From the NCBI GenBank assembly GCA_031276475.1, contig JAISMZ010000076.1, positions 1-8,474 on the forward strand: a stretch of 8,474 bases of DNA, in the 5' to 3' direction. The DNA comes from Coriobacteriales bacterium (GTDB lineage: Bacteria > Actinomycetota > Coriobacteriia > Coriobacteriales > UBA8131). Below, in pieces: positions 1 to 6,868 of this stretch (positions are counted from its first letter, which is position 1; each line of letters opens with the position of its first letter). The notes beneath the pieces were generated by a model, which did no database searches, was not told the origin of the DNA, and saw nothing but the letters and a program-made list of their open reading frames with translations. The translations under genes and the position numbers were made by a program.

Positions 1-630
1 TCGGTACCGCTGGATGAGAAGGTGATGGTCAACGTCGGCCACCACCGCGAGTACCAGACACGCCGTAGTTTTGAGGCTGGCGAGAGTTACGCGCTTTGTC
101 GTTGTGGCCATAGCTCGAACCCGCCTTTCTGTGACGGCTCGCACGTCGCGGCAGAATTTGACGGCACCGAAGTCGCTGTAACGACGCCCTTTGACGAGCG
201 CGTGGAGGTATTCGCTGGCCCGACCTTGGATCTCTACGACGATTCCCGCTGTGCCTTTGCCCGCTTTTGTCATCGCGAAGACGGCGATGTCTGGTCGCTC
301 ACCGAACAGTCCGGCGATCCCGCCTTGCGCTCCGAGGCTATTCAGGCGGCCGTCGATTGCCCGGCGGGGCGCCTCGTGCAGCACGACAAGGAGGCCGATT
401 ACCAGGAGATTGAGCCGCAGTTGGAACCGCGGATATCTCTTCTCCAAGACCCCGATCGCAGCGTTTCTGCGCCTTTGTATGTTCAGGGTGGGATTGCCCT
501 TAAGTCGGCCAAAGGTTTTACCTACGAGCCGCGCAATCGTTACGCACTTTGCCGCTGCGGTGGTTCTCAGAACAAACCGTTTTGTGACGCCATGCATGTG
601 AGGCTGGGATACCGGGATGGTTTGGAGTAG
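1..630 (+). CDS. CDGSH iron-sulfur protein with two CDGSH motifs and a ferredoxin-like middle (5' end outside window)
   Basis: The reading frame is already open at base 1 and ends at TAG 628-630. A GTG at 22 and ATG at 25 could serve as starts. However, the residues encoded before them (SVPLDEK) and just after look like the strand that precedes a CDGSH motif in related proteins, so the true start probably lies upstream. Numbered from GTG 22, the first motif is CRCGHSSNPPFCDGSH with cluster ligands C26, C28, C37 and H41. The second is CRCGGSQNKPFCDAMH with ligands C177, C179, C188 and H192; Ala replaces the usual Gly but all four ligands remain. Between them, residues about 71-120 (C77, C83, then CPAGRL at C113) resemble the divergent 4Fe-4S mono-cluster family (Fer4_19). 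CDGSH motifs bind 2Fe-2S clusters, so an electron-transfer or cluster-handling role is likely, but the partner is unknown. The protein is probably cytoplasmic, as no signal or membrane segment is visible. guaB follows 81 bases later on the same strand. Confidence 0.88.
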   Translation, partial: SVPLDEKVMVNVGHHREYQTRRSFEAGESYALCRCGHSSNPPFCDGSHVAAEFDGTEVAVTTPFDERVEVFAGPTLDLYDDSRCAFARFCHREDGDVWSLTEQSGDPALRSEAIQAAVDCPAGRLVQHDKEADYQEIEPQLEPRISLLQDPDRSVSAPLYVQGGIALKSAKGFTYEPRNRYALCRCGGSQNKPFCDAMHVRLGYRDGLE

Positions 631-698
631 ACTGGTGAAATACGGTTTTGTTGGCACTTCCCAAATCTGCGACGCGCTGTTGCGCCGCAGCCACCAGT
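631..698 (+). repeat. Inverted repeat between the CDGSH gene and guaB
   Basis: ACTGGTG at 631-637 is perfectly complementary to CACCAGT at 692-698, and a small GCGC/GCGC hairpin lies between the arms. The 3' arm ends just before the guaB ribosome binding site. It could close a leader structure, but a 7-base match over this distance can arise by chance. There is no T-run, so it is not an intrinsic terminator. I see no convincing promoter in this gap. Confidence 0.25.
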
Positions 699-699
699 G

Positions 700-711
700 A
701 AAGGCGGATCT
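700..711 (+). promoter_or_regulatory. Ribosome binding site that decides the guaB start
   Basis: AAAGGCGGA at 700-708 sits at normal Shine-Dalgarno distance before GTG 712. It lies inside the coding region if the in-frame GTG at 697 were used, so it favours 712. Starting at 712 also makes the protein begin MAYFYDG and puts catalytic residues at the same numbers as in the T. foetus enzyme. Confidence 0.7.
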
Positions 712-2229
712 GTGGCCTATTTTTATGACGGAGTCGCGCACACCTTTAATGAGTACCTCCTTGTGCCGGGGTATTCCAGCGCCGAGTGCAACCCGGACGC
801 TGTTGACCTCTCGGCACCGCTGGTGCGCTTTTCTCGCGGCGAGCAGCCGGCTCTAAAGACGAACATCCCCATGACCTCGGCCATCATGCAGAGCGTGAGC
901 AACGACACGATGGCCATCGCCTTGGCGCGCGAGGGCGGCCTGTCCTTCATCTATGGCTCGCAGAGCGTGGCCGATGAGGCCGAGATGGTCGCCCGCGTCA
1001 AGGACTACAAGGCCGGTTTCGTGCTCAGCGATTCCAACCTCCATCCGGACGACACCCTGGCCGACGTTTTGGCGCTTAAGCAGAAAAGCGGCCACTCAAC
1101 GATGCCGGTGACCCATAACGGCAGCGCTCACGGCAGGGTCTTGGGGATAGTCACCAGCCGCGATTACCGCCCCAGCCGCACACCTCTGGAGGCCCGCGTA
1201 CGCGACTTCATGACGCCGCGCGAGCAACTGGTTACCGCGCCGGGAGACACCACGCTGAAGGGCGCCAACGACATCATCTGGGATCACAAGCTAAACGCCC
1301 TGCCGGTGCTAGACCCTGAGGATAACCTGCTCTACCTGGTATTTCGCAAGGACTATGATACGCACAAACTTAATCCCCTGGAGATTCTTGACACCAAAAA
1401 GCGCTATCTGGTGGGAGCGGGCATCAACACCCATGACTACGAGGAGCGCGTCGGCCCACTTTTGGAGGCCGGTGCCGATATCCTCTGCATCGACTCATCC
1501 GAAGGTTTCAGTGAGTGGCAGCAGCGCACCCTGGCCTGGATCCGCCGCGAATACGGCGAGGAGATTCCCGTTGGTGCCGGCAACATCGTCGATCGCGAGG
1601 GCTTTCGCTTTCTTGCCGAGGCCGGGGCCAGCTTCATCAAAGTGGGCATCGGCGGCGGCTCGATCTGTATCACCCGCGAGCAAAAAGGCATCGGTCGCGG
1701 CCAGGCGACGAGCGTCATTGAGGTTGCCGACGAGCGTAACCGCTACTTCAAGGAGACGGGTATTTACATCCCCATCTGTTCAGACGGCGGCATCGTCTAC
1801 GACCACCATATGACTCTGGCTCTGGCGATGGGCGCCGATTTCTTGATGCTTGGCCGCTATTTTGCCCGCTTTGATGAGAGCCCAACAAAACGCGTTAACG
1901 TCAACGGCAGCTATGTTAAGGAGTACTGGGGAGAAGGTTCCTCGCGCGCGCGCAACTGGCAACGCTACGCTCAGGGAGACACCAATAAGCTCTCTTTTGA
2001 GGAAGGCGTCGACTCCTATGTGCCCTATGCCGGCCCGCTTAAGGACAATGTCGCCATGACCCTGACCAAGATTCGCTCGACGATGTGCAATTGCGGCGCC
2101 TTAAGCATCCCGGACTTTCACAAGACGGCCAAGCTGACCCTTATTTCGGCGACCTCCATCGTTGAGGGCGGTGCCCACGATGTCTTGCCCAAGGATCAGA
2201 TCAACCCCACGCGGCTTAACTTCCGCTAG
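712..2229 (+). CDS. guaB: IMP dehydrogenase, Tritrichomonas-type clade
   Basis: This enzyme oxidises IMP to XMP with NAD+, the committed step of guanine nucleotide synthesis in the cytoplasm. From GTG 712 the protein has 505 residues. The N-terminal HTFNEYLLVPG begins the (beta/alpha)8 barrel. An inserted segment at about residues 100-215 corresponds to the paired CBS (Bateman) domain. The active-site loop is GGGSICITREQ with the catalytic Cys at 319. SDGG (D358) binds the IMP ribose, CIDSS (D261) lies at the NAD site, and the mobile flap ends in WQRY, giving the Arg418-Tyr419 dyad. These numbers coincide with those I recall for Tritrichomonas foetus IMPDH, and long stretches (for example EEGVDSYVPYAG and STMCNCGAL) look nearly identical to it. 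Common bacterial GuaB has GPGSICTTR instead. A GMP reductase is unlikely because the CBS insert and Arg-Tyr flap are present. No separate promoter is visible; it may be co-transcribed with the CDGSH gene. Confidence 0.95.
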   Translation: MAYFYDGVAHTFNEYLLVPGYSSAECNPDAVDLSAPLVRFSRGEQPALKTNIPMTSAIMQSVSNDTMAIALAREGGLSFIYGSQSVADEAEMVARVKDYKAGFVLSDSNLHPDDTLADVLALKQKSGHSTMPVTHNGSAHGRVLGIVTSRDYRPSRTPLEARVRDFMTPREQLVTAPGDTTLKGANDIIWDHKLNALPVLDPEDNLLYLVFRKDYDTHKLNPLEILDTKKRYLVGAGINTHDYEERVGPLLEAGADILCIDSSEGFSEWQQRTLAWIRREYGEEIPVGAGNIVDREGFRFLAEAGASFIKVGIGGGSICITREQKGIGRGQATSVIEVADERNRYFKETGIYIPICSDGGIVYDHHMTLALAMGADFLMLGRYFARFDESPTKRVNVNGSYVKEYWGEGSSRARNWQRYAQGDTNKLSFEEGVDSYVPYAGPLKDNVAMTLTKIRSTMCNCGALSIPDFHKTAKLTLISATSIVEGGAHDVLPKDQINPTRLNFR

Positions 2230-2315
2230 GGAGGCGCGCCACTCGTGCAGACGGCGCGTTGGTCGCCCCGAGCGTGATCGGCCTCTCTGCAATTCTCCGT
2301 CAGGCGACGTAACGG

Positions 2316-2370
2316 AACTTTTACATAATTTAACCTTGCCAAATGGCGCAAAACCTCTATACTTAAATAG
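2316..2370 (+). promoter_or_regulatory. Sigma70-type promoter with AT-rich upstream element for rpsA
   Basis: TTGCCA at 2336-2341 and TATACT at 2358-2363 are separated by 16 bases and match the -35 and -10 consensus well. An AT-rich block (2316-2333, including TTTTACATAATTTAA) directly upstream stands out from the GC-rich surroundings and could act as an UP element. Transcription would start near A2369/G2370, giving a leader of about 123 bases before TTG 2493. The rest of the guaB-rpsA gap (2230-2315) holds nothing I can name. Confidence 0.7.
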
Positions 2371-2371
2371 C

Positions 2372-2393
2372 TTTGCGCGGCCATCCGCGTAAG
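2372..2393 (+). promoter_or_regulatory. Hairpin at the predicted 5' end of the rpsA mRNA
   Basis: TTTGCGCGG (2372-2380) can pair with CCGCGTAAG (2385-2393) around a CCAT loop: nine pairs, two of them G-U, with a GC-rich core. It begins two or three bases after the predicted transcription start. 5'-terminal hairpins of this kind are known to protect mRNAs from 5'-end-dependent decay. That role is inferred, and no T-run suggests a terminator. Confidence 0.5.
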
Positions 2394-2463
2394 CGACATA
2401 CTATTGGCCCCCAGACATGTTGTAAAAGCCCACGACAGTGCCGGTGTTTGAGCATGACAGGCG

Positions 2464-2488
2464 GGCCCCGGATGCTTCGAAAGGGGCC
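2464..2488 (+). promoter_or_regulatory. Hairpin covering the rpsA ribosome binding site
   Basis: GGCCCC (2464-2469) is perfectly complementary to GGGGCC (2483-2488) across a 13-base loop. The 3' arm contains the GGGG of the Shine-Dalgarno sequence AAAGGGG (2480-2486), which lies six bases before TTG 2493. A second GGCCCC copy at 2406-2411 (with T2405) could pair with 2483-2489 instead. Pairing would hide the ribosome binding site. rpsA is translationally autoregulated in Escherichia coli; similar control here is an inference. Confidence 0.45.
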
Positions 2489-2492
2489 ACCA

Positions 2493-4043
2493 TTGAGTGA
2501 CATCAGTGAGATCAGGAACACTTCAGTCATCGAGCTCAGTGACATCAGCGACGAGCAGATGAACGCACTGATCGATGACACCATCACCGATTTTGATGAA
2601 GGCGATCTAGTTACCGGAACCGTCGTCAAGATCGAGCGCGATGAAGTGCTGTTGGACATCGGCTTTAAGTCAGAAGGGGTCATCCCCGTACGCGAACTGT
2701 CTATTCGCAAGGACGCCGACCCGGTCGACCTGGTTGAACCCGGCCAGCGCATCGAGGCGCTGGTTTTGCAAAAGGAGGACAAGGACGGCCGTCTGATCCT
2801 CTCCCGTAAACGCGCCGAATACGAGCGCGCCTGGATTGACATCGAGCAGAAGTTCAACGCTGGCGAAAACGTCATCGGCGAGGTCATCGAGGTGGTTAAA
2901 GGTGGCCTGATCCTCGACATCGGCCTGCGCGGTTTCCTGCCGGCGTCTCTGGTAGACCTGCGCCGCGTCAAGGATCTTGAGTCGTTTACCAACGAGAAGA
3001 TCGAGGCGCGGATCATCGAGATGGATCGCAACCGCAACAACGTTGTGCTCTCGCGCCGCGTCGTGCTTGAGGAAGGCCGCAAGAACGAGCGCTCGGAGAT
3101 ACTCGAGAAGCTGACCAAGGGCATGCGCCTGAAGGGTGCCGTCTCCTCTATCGTTGAGTTTGGGGCCTTCGTCGACCTCGGCGGCATCGACGGCCTGGTG
3201 CACATCAGCGAGCTTTCCTGGAACCATGTCAGCCACCCCTCCGAGGTGGTCAAGGTCGGCGACGATGTTGAGGTCGAGGTTCTCGATGTTGATCTTCGCC
3301 GCGAGCGCATCTCGCTGGGTCTGAAGCAGACTCAGGAAGACCCTTGGCGGGTGCTGGTCAAGAACTTCCCGATTAACGCGATCCTCGAAGGCAAGGTCAC
3401 CAAGCTGGTCAGCTTTGGTGCCTTCGTGGAGTTGGGCGACGGCATCGAGGGCCTGGTGCACATCTCTGAGATGGCCACCAAGCACATCGTCTCGCCGGCC
3501 CAGGTCGCCCACGTCGGCGACAGCGTGCACGTCAAAGTCACCGACATCGACCCTGAGCGTCGGCGCATATCGCTTTCGATGAAGGCCGCTGCCGAAACCC
3601 TGGGCTTTGAGATCGAGGTGGCCGAGGCCGAACCCTCAATGATCAAGGCCAAGCCGACCAAGGCTGAGCTGGCAGCCAAGGCCGCTGCTGAGGCGACTGG
3701 CGGGAAAGCCGCGTCTTCTGAGGCCGAGACGGCTGTGGAGGATGGCACCGAGGTGGCTGAGCCCGCGCCCGCGCCCGCCGAATCTGCGCCCGAAGAAGCT
3801 TCCGCTGTGGAAGAGACTCCTGCGGCCGAAGAGGCTTTTGCGATTGAGTCATCTGCCGAGCCTGCGCCTGACGGTGAACCCGAGCCTGCGGCTGAGGAAG
3901 CCCCCGAGCCTGTAAACGACGTTGCTGAAGATGTCGAAACTGTCGAGGATGCCGCTACCTCCGAGCCCGAGTCCGAGTCCGTCGAGGAGCTTGGCGAGAC
4001 TTCCGCTGCCGAGGAATCCGTCGAGGAGCCCACCTCTGAGTAA
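2493..4043 (+). CDS. rpsA: 30S ribosomal protein S1, four S1 domains with acidic tail
   Basis: S1 binds mRNA on the 30S subunit and helps load and unfold it for initiation. The TTG at 2493 is chosen because AAAGGGG (2480-2486) precedes it at good spacing and the protein then begins SDISEIRN with 516 residues. In-frame ATGs at 2454 and 2472 have poorer sites and would add a basic Cys/Pro-containing stretch unlike the family. Four S1 (OB-fold) domains lie at about residues 36-107, 124-189, 209-278 and 296-364. Domains 3 and 4 carry the typical FGAFV and GLVHISE motifs. The sequence and four-domain count resemble actinobacterial S1 rather than the six-domain proteobacterial form. Residues about 370-516 form a low-complexity tail rich in Glu, Ala, Pro and Ser, presumably disordered. 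The last codons overlap the lepA start, implying co-transcription and coupled translation. Confidence 0.95.
   Translation: MSDISEIRNTSVIELSDISDEQMNALIDDTITDFDEGDLVTGTVVKIERDEVLLDIGFKSEGVIPVRELSIRKDADPVDLVEPGQRIEALVLQKEDKDGRLILSRKRAEYERAWIDIEQKFNAGENVIGEVIEVVKGGLILDIGLRGFLPASLVDLRRVKDLESFTNEKIEARIIEMDRNRNNVVLSRRVVLEEGRKNERSEILEKLTKGMRLKGAVSSIVEFGAFVDLGGIDGLVHISELSWNHVSHPSEVVKVGDDVEVEVLDVDLRRERISLGLKQTQEDPWRVLVKNFPINAILEGKVTKLVSFGAFVELGDGIEGLVHISEMATKHIVSPAQVAHVGDSVHVKVTDIDPERRRISLSMKAAAETLGFEIEVAEAEPSMIKAKPTKAELAAKAAAEATGGKAASSEAETAVEDGTEVAEPAPAPAESAPEEASAVEETPAAEEAFAIESSAEPAPDGEPEPAAEEAPEPVNDVAEDVETVEDAATSEPESESVEELGETSAAEESVEEPTSE
4024..4038 (+). promoter_or_regulatory. Ribosome binding site and CTG start of lepA
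   Basis: AGGAG at 4024-4028, within the last rpsA codons, lies seven bases before CTG 4036-4038. No ATG, GTG or TTG occurs in the lepA frame between ATG 3949 and the conserved first motif, so CTG is the best-supported start. The three upstream in-frame candidates (TTG 3922, ATG 3931, ATG 3949) have no properly spaced Shine-Dalgarno and would add a Pro/Ser/Arg-rich stretch that merely mirrors the rpsA tail. Confidence 0.6.
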
Positions 4044-5835
4044 CGCCAACATTCGCAACTTCTCGATCATCGCCCATATCGACCATGGGAAGTCCACGCT
4101 TGCCGACCGCGTCTTGGAGTTGACCCACACCGTTCAGGAGCGCGACATGGTCGAGCAGTTGCTGGACTCGATGGACATCGAACGCGAACGCGGGATCACC
4201 ATCAAATCGCAGGCGGTACGCGTGCTTTACCAGGCAGATGACGGGCGCGAATACCAGTTCAACCTTATCGACACCCCAGGCCATGTTGACTTCACCTACG
4301 AGGTCTCACGTTCGCTGGCGGCCTGCGAGGGAGCGGTGTTGGTGGTTGATGCCACGCAGGGCGTTGAGGCCCAGACCGTGGCCAACGCGATGATGGCGAT
4401 GAACGCCAATCTGGAGATAATCCCGCTGATCAACAAGATCGACCTGCCCGCCGCCGATGTTGAGCGCGTCCGCGGTGAGATTGAAGAAGGGCTGGCCATC
4501 CCGGCAGACGAGGCGATTTTGGCTTCGGCTAAGACGGGAGAAGGCGTTCACAAGCTGCTGGAGGCGATAGTCGCCCGAATACCCGCACCGCGCGGAGAGG
4601 CGGCTCGACCGCTGAAAGCGCTGATCTTTGACTCCTATTTTGATGCCTATCGCGGCGTTGTGGCCTTGGTCCGCGTCGTGGATGGCAGCTTGCAGAAAGG
4701 CCAGATGATCCGCCTGATGGCCACCGATGTGCAGACCCTGGTGGAAGAGGTTGGGGTGCGCCGGCCGGCCAACACGCCAGTTGAGGCGCTGAAAAGCGGC
4801 GAGGTCGGTTATCTGATGTGCGGTCTGAAGGACCCGTCACTGGTAAAGGTCGGCGACACGGTTACCGTGGCCCAGGGCGGAGCAGACGAGCCACTGCCGG
4901 GCTATCGCGAGGTCAAACCGATGGTCTTTACGGGCCTGTTCCCCATCGACGGCGACCAGTACGAGGATCTTCGCGATGCCCTGGAGAAACTGACGCTGAA
5001 CGACCCGGCTCTGGTCTATGAGCCCGAGACCAGCCACGCCCTGGGCTTTGGCTTTCGCGTCGGCTTTCTCGGCCTGCTGCATATGGAGGTCGTTAAAGAG
5101 CGCCTGGAGCGGGAGTTCGACCTCGACCTGATAGCCACGGCTCCCTCGGTGGAATACCACGTCTTTACCACCAAAGGTGAGATGCTGGCCATCCACTCGC
5201 CGCAGGACATGCCCGATGCTACGCTGATCGAACGTATCGAGGAGCCCTACCTGAAGGCGACAATCCTCGTACCGCCGGACTACGTCGGTGCGGTGATGGA
5301 TCTCTCGGTGGGCCGGCGCGGAATATTTGACACCATGCAGTACCTCTCGGCGTCAACGGTGGAGATGAAATGGGCGATTCCCCTAAGCGAGCTGATTGTC
5401 GATTACTTTAACCAGCTGAAGAGCCGCACCCGCGGCTATGCCTCGCTGGACTACGAGTTTGACAGCTACCGCGCCTCCGATCTGGTAAAGCTGGACATCC
5501 TGCTTTCCGGCAAAGCCGTCGACGCGCTGAGCTTCATCGTCCACAAAGACAAGGCCTACGCCCGCGGCGACGCTTTGGCCAAAAAGCTCAAGGAGATCAT
5601 CCCGCGTCAGCTCTTTGAGGTGCCCATCCAGGCGGCGATAGGCTCGCGAATTCTGGCGCGCACCAATGTAAAGGCCCTGCGTAAGGACGTGCTGGCCAAA
5701 TGCTACGGCGGCGACATCACCCGCAAACGCAAACTGCTGGAAAAGCAAAAGGCAGGAAAGCGGCGGATGAAGAACATCGGTAACGTCGAGGTGCCGCAGG
5801 AGGCCTTCATGGCCCTGCTGAAGGTGGATGAATAG
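4036..5835 (+). CDS. lepA: Elongation factor 4 (LepA), ribosome-associated GTPase
   Basis: LepA/EF4 is a translational GTPase related to EF-G that acts on ribosomes and affects translocation, initiation efficiency and subunit assembly. From CTG 4036 the protein has 599 residues, the usual family length, and begins SNANIRNFSIIAHIDHGKST as family members do. GTPase motifs in order: AHIDHGKST (13-21), RERGIT with Thr55, DTPGH (79-83, His83), NKID (133-136) and SAK (164-166). Domain II and the EF-G-like domains follow (GFGFRVGFLGLLHMEVV near the middle). The LepA-specific C-terminal domain ends KRRMKNIGNVEVPQEAF, a LepA signature that excludes EF-G, TypA and PrfC. The gene overlaps rpsA by eight bases in another frame and probably depends on rpsA translation. 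CTG initiation is unusual; the start is less certain than the identity. Confidence 0.95.
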   Translation: MSNANIRNFSIIAHIDHGKSTLADRVLELTHTVQERDMVEQLLDSMDIERERGITIKSQAVRVLYQADDGREYQFNLIDTPGHVDFTYEVSRSLAACEGAVLVVDATQGVEAQTVANAMMAMNANLEIIPLINKIDLPAADVERVRGEIEEGLAIPADEAILASAKTGEGVHKLLEAIVARIPAPRGEAARPLKALIFDSYFDAYRGVVALVRVVDGSLQKGQMIRLMATDVQTLVEEVGVRRPANTPVEALKSGEVGYLMCGLKDPSLVKVGDTVTVAQGGADEPLPGYREVKPMVFTGLFPIDGDQYEDLRDALEKLTLNDPALVYEPETSHALGFGFRVGFLGLLHMEVVKERLEREFDLDLIATAPSVEYHVFTTKGEMLAIHSPQDMPDATLIERIEEPYLKATILVPPDYVGAVMDLSVGRRGIFDTMQYLSASTVEMKWAIPLSELIVDYFNQLKSRTRGYASLDYEFDSYRASDLVKLDILLSGKAVDALSFIVHKDKAYARGDALAKKLKEIIPRQLFEVPIQAAIGSRILARTNVKALRKDVLAKCYGGDITRKRKLLEKQKAGKRRMKNIGNVEVPQEAFMALLKVDE

Positions 5836-5866
5836 CGCCCGGGACGACCCTGCGAGCCCTTCCAAC

Positions 5867-5897
5867 CGCAGGCGGCCTGAACCGCGCCCGGCCTGCG
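5867..5897 (+). other. Hairpin between lepA and dus
   Basis: CGCAGGC (5867-5873) pairs perfectly with GCCTGCG (5891-5897) around a 17-base loop. No T-run follows, so it does not look like an intrinsic terminator. It could be an RNA processing or stability element, or chance in GC-rich DNA. Confidence 0.35.
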
Positions 5898-5927
5898 CTG
5901 GGTACGCTGGTACTTTGGAGAGAACAG

Positions 5928-6866
5928 ATGCTGTTCGACGATGCCAATAAACTCCTGCTTGCCCCAATGGCCGGGGTTAACGACCCGGTCTTCAGGTTGA
6001 TCTGTAAAGAGATGGGGGCACAGCTGACCTACACCGAGATGGTCTCGGCCAAGGGTTTGGAGTACGACAACCGCAAGACGCAGCGGATGCTTTTTGCCCT
6101 CGAGGCGGAAGGGTCGGTGGCGGTACAACTCTTCGGCCGCGACGCGCAGACGTTGGCCCGCCAGGCCGCGCAGCTTGAGCAGGACTGCGGCGATCAGCTG
6201 GCCCTTATCGACATCAATATGGCCTGCCCGGTACGCAAGCTCGTCACCCGGGGCGAAGGAGCCGCTCTGCTGAGCGAGCCCGAACTTGCCGAGCGCATCC
6301 TGCAGGCGGTCTGCGCGGCGGTCGGATTGCCAGTGACGGTGAAGATCCGCAAGGGCCTTGACAGCGGACAGGACACAGCGGTGGAGTTTGCTCGCCGCGC
6401 CGAGCAGTGCGGCGTCGCAGCGGTGGCGGTGCACGGCCGCACAGCCGCACAGCTCTACCACGGATCGGCCGACCGGGCGATTGTCGGACGCGTGGCGGCG
6501 GCGCTGAGGATACCGGTGATCGCCAGCGGTGACGTCTTCACCCGCGCGGATGCCGAGGATTACCTGCAGCACTATGGAGCTCGGGCGGTGATGGTCGCCC
6601 GTGGCGCCCAGGGCAACCCCTGGATATTTTCTGGGAGCCAGAAGAATGTCAAAATTGCTGTAGAGGAGCGCGTACGCGTTGCCAATCGCCACACCGTCGA
6701 GCTGGCCGCGCTCTTTCCCGAGCGACTGAGCTCGATGCGCAAGCACATCGCCTGGTACTTCCGCGGCACACCACATGCCACCGCCATCCGCCGCGCCGTT
6801 AACCAGTGCGTCTGCCTGCGCGACTACGAGGCGCTCTTTGAGCAGATTCTGATCTGGAGGGACTGA
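5928..6866 (+). CDS. dusB: tRNA-dihydrouridine synthase, DusB-like
   Basis: This FMN enzyme reduces uridine to dihydrouridine in tRNA, using NADPH. The ATG at 5928 has GGAGAG (5917-5922) at ideal spacing, giving 312 residues, within the family range. The TIM-barrel start LLLAPMAGVNDPVFR (9-23) carries the flavin-binding APMAG motif. IDINMACPVRKLV holds the catalytic Cys100. VKIRKG (Lys139) and VHGRT (His169) are the other active-site segments. ASGDV (200-204) and ARGAQGNPWIF (224-234) bind the FMN phosphate. The C-terminal part (about 240-312) is the helical tRNA-binding domain. MACP replaces the more common MGCP. Subfamily assignment to DusB rests on the motif style and is less sure than Dus membership. 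It sits 92 bases after lepA, probably in the same unit. Confidence 0.92.
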   Translation: MLFDDANKLLLAPMAGVNDPVFRLICKEMGAQLTYTEMVSAKGLEYDNRKTQRMLFALEAEGSVAVQLFGRDAQTLARQAAQLEQDCGDQLALIDINMACPVRKLVTRGEGAALLSEPELAERILQAVCAAVGLPVTVKIRKGLDSGQDTAVEFARRAEQCGVAAVAVHGRTAAQLYHGSADRAIVGRVAAALRIPVIASGDVFTRADAEDYLQHYGARAVMVARGAQGNPWIFSGSQKNVKIAVEERVRVANRHTVELAALFPERLSSMRKHIAWYFRGTPHATAIRRAVNQCVCLRDYEALFEQILIWRD

Positions 6867-6868
6867 CA

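Noticed and set aside
2234..2259. CGCGCC/GGCGCG inverted repeat after guaB as a terminator
   Set aside because: It has only six pairs around a 13-base loop and no T-run follows.
2373..2492. N-terminal extension of S1 to ATG 2454 or 2472
   Set aside because: It is unlike S1 N-termini; TTG 2493 has a clear AAAGGGG site at correct distance.
2363..3310. 315-codon minus-strand frame across the rpsA 5' half
   Set aside because: It is a Ser/Arg/Thr-rich shadow of rpsA with no family motif; it also crosses the rpsA promoter region.
3332..4033. 233-codon Ser/Ala-rich minus-strand frame
   Set aside because: It is the complement of the repetitive Glu/Ala/Pro codons of the S1 tail, hence low complexity by construction.
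3922..4035. Upstream starts for lepA (TTG 3922, ATG 3931, ATG 3949)
   Set aside because: They have no properly spaced ribosome binding site, and the added residues are a Pro/Ser/Arg-rich readout of the S1 tail absent from the LepA family.
5828..5950. 40-codon ORF overlapping the lepA stop and dus start
   Set aside because: Its ribosome binding site is too close, it runs 23 bases into dus, and its Arg/Pro-rich composition looks like random GC-rich sequence.
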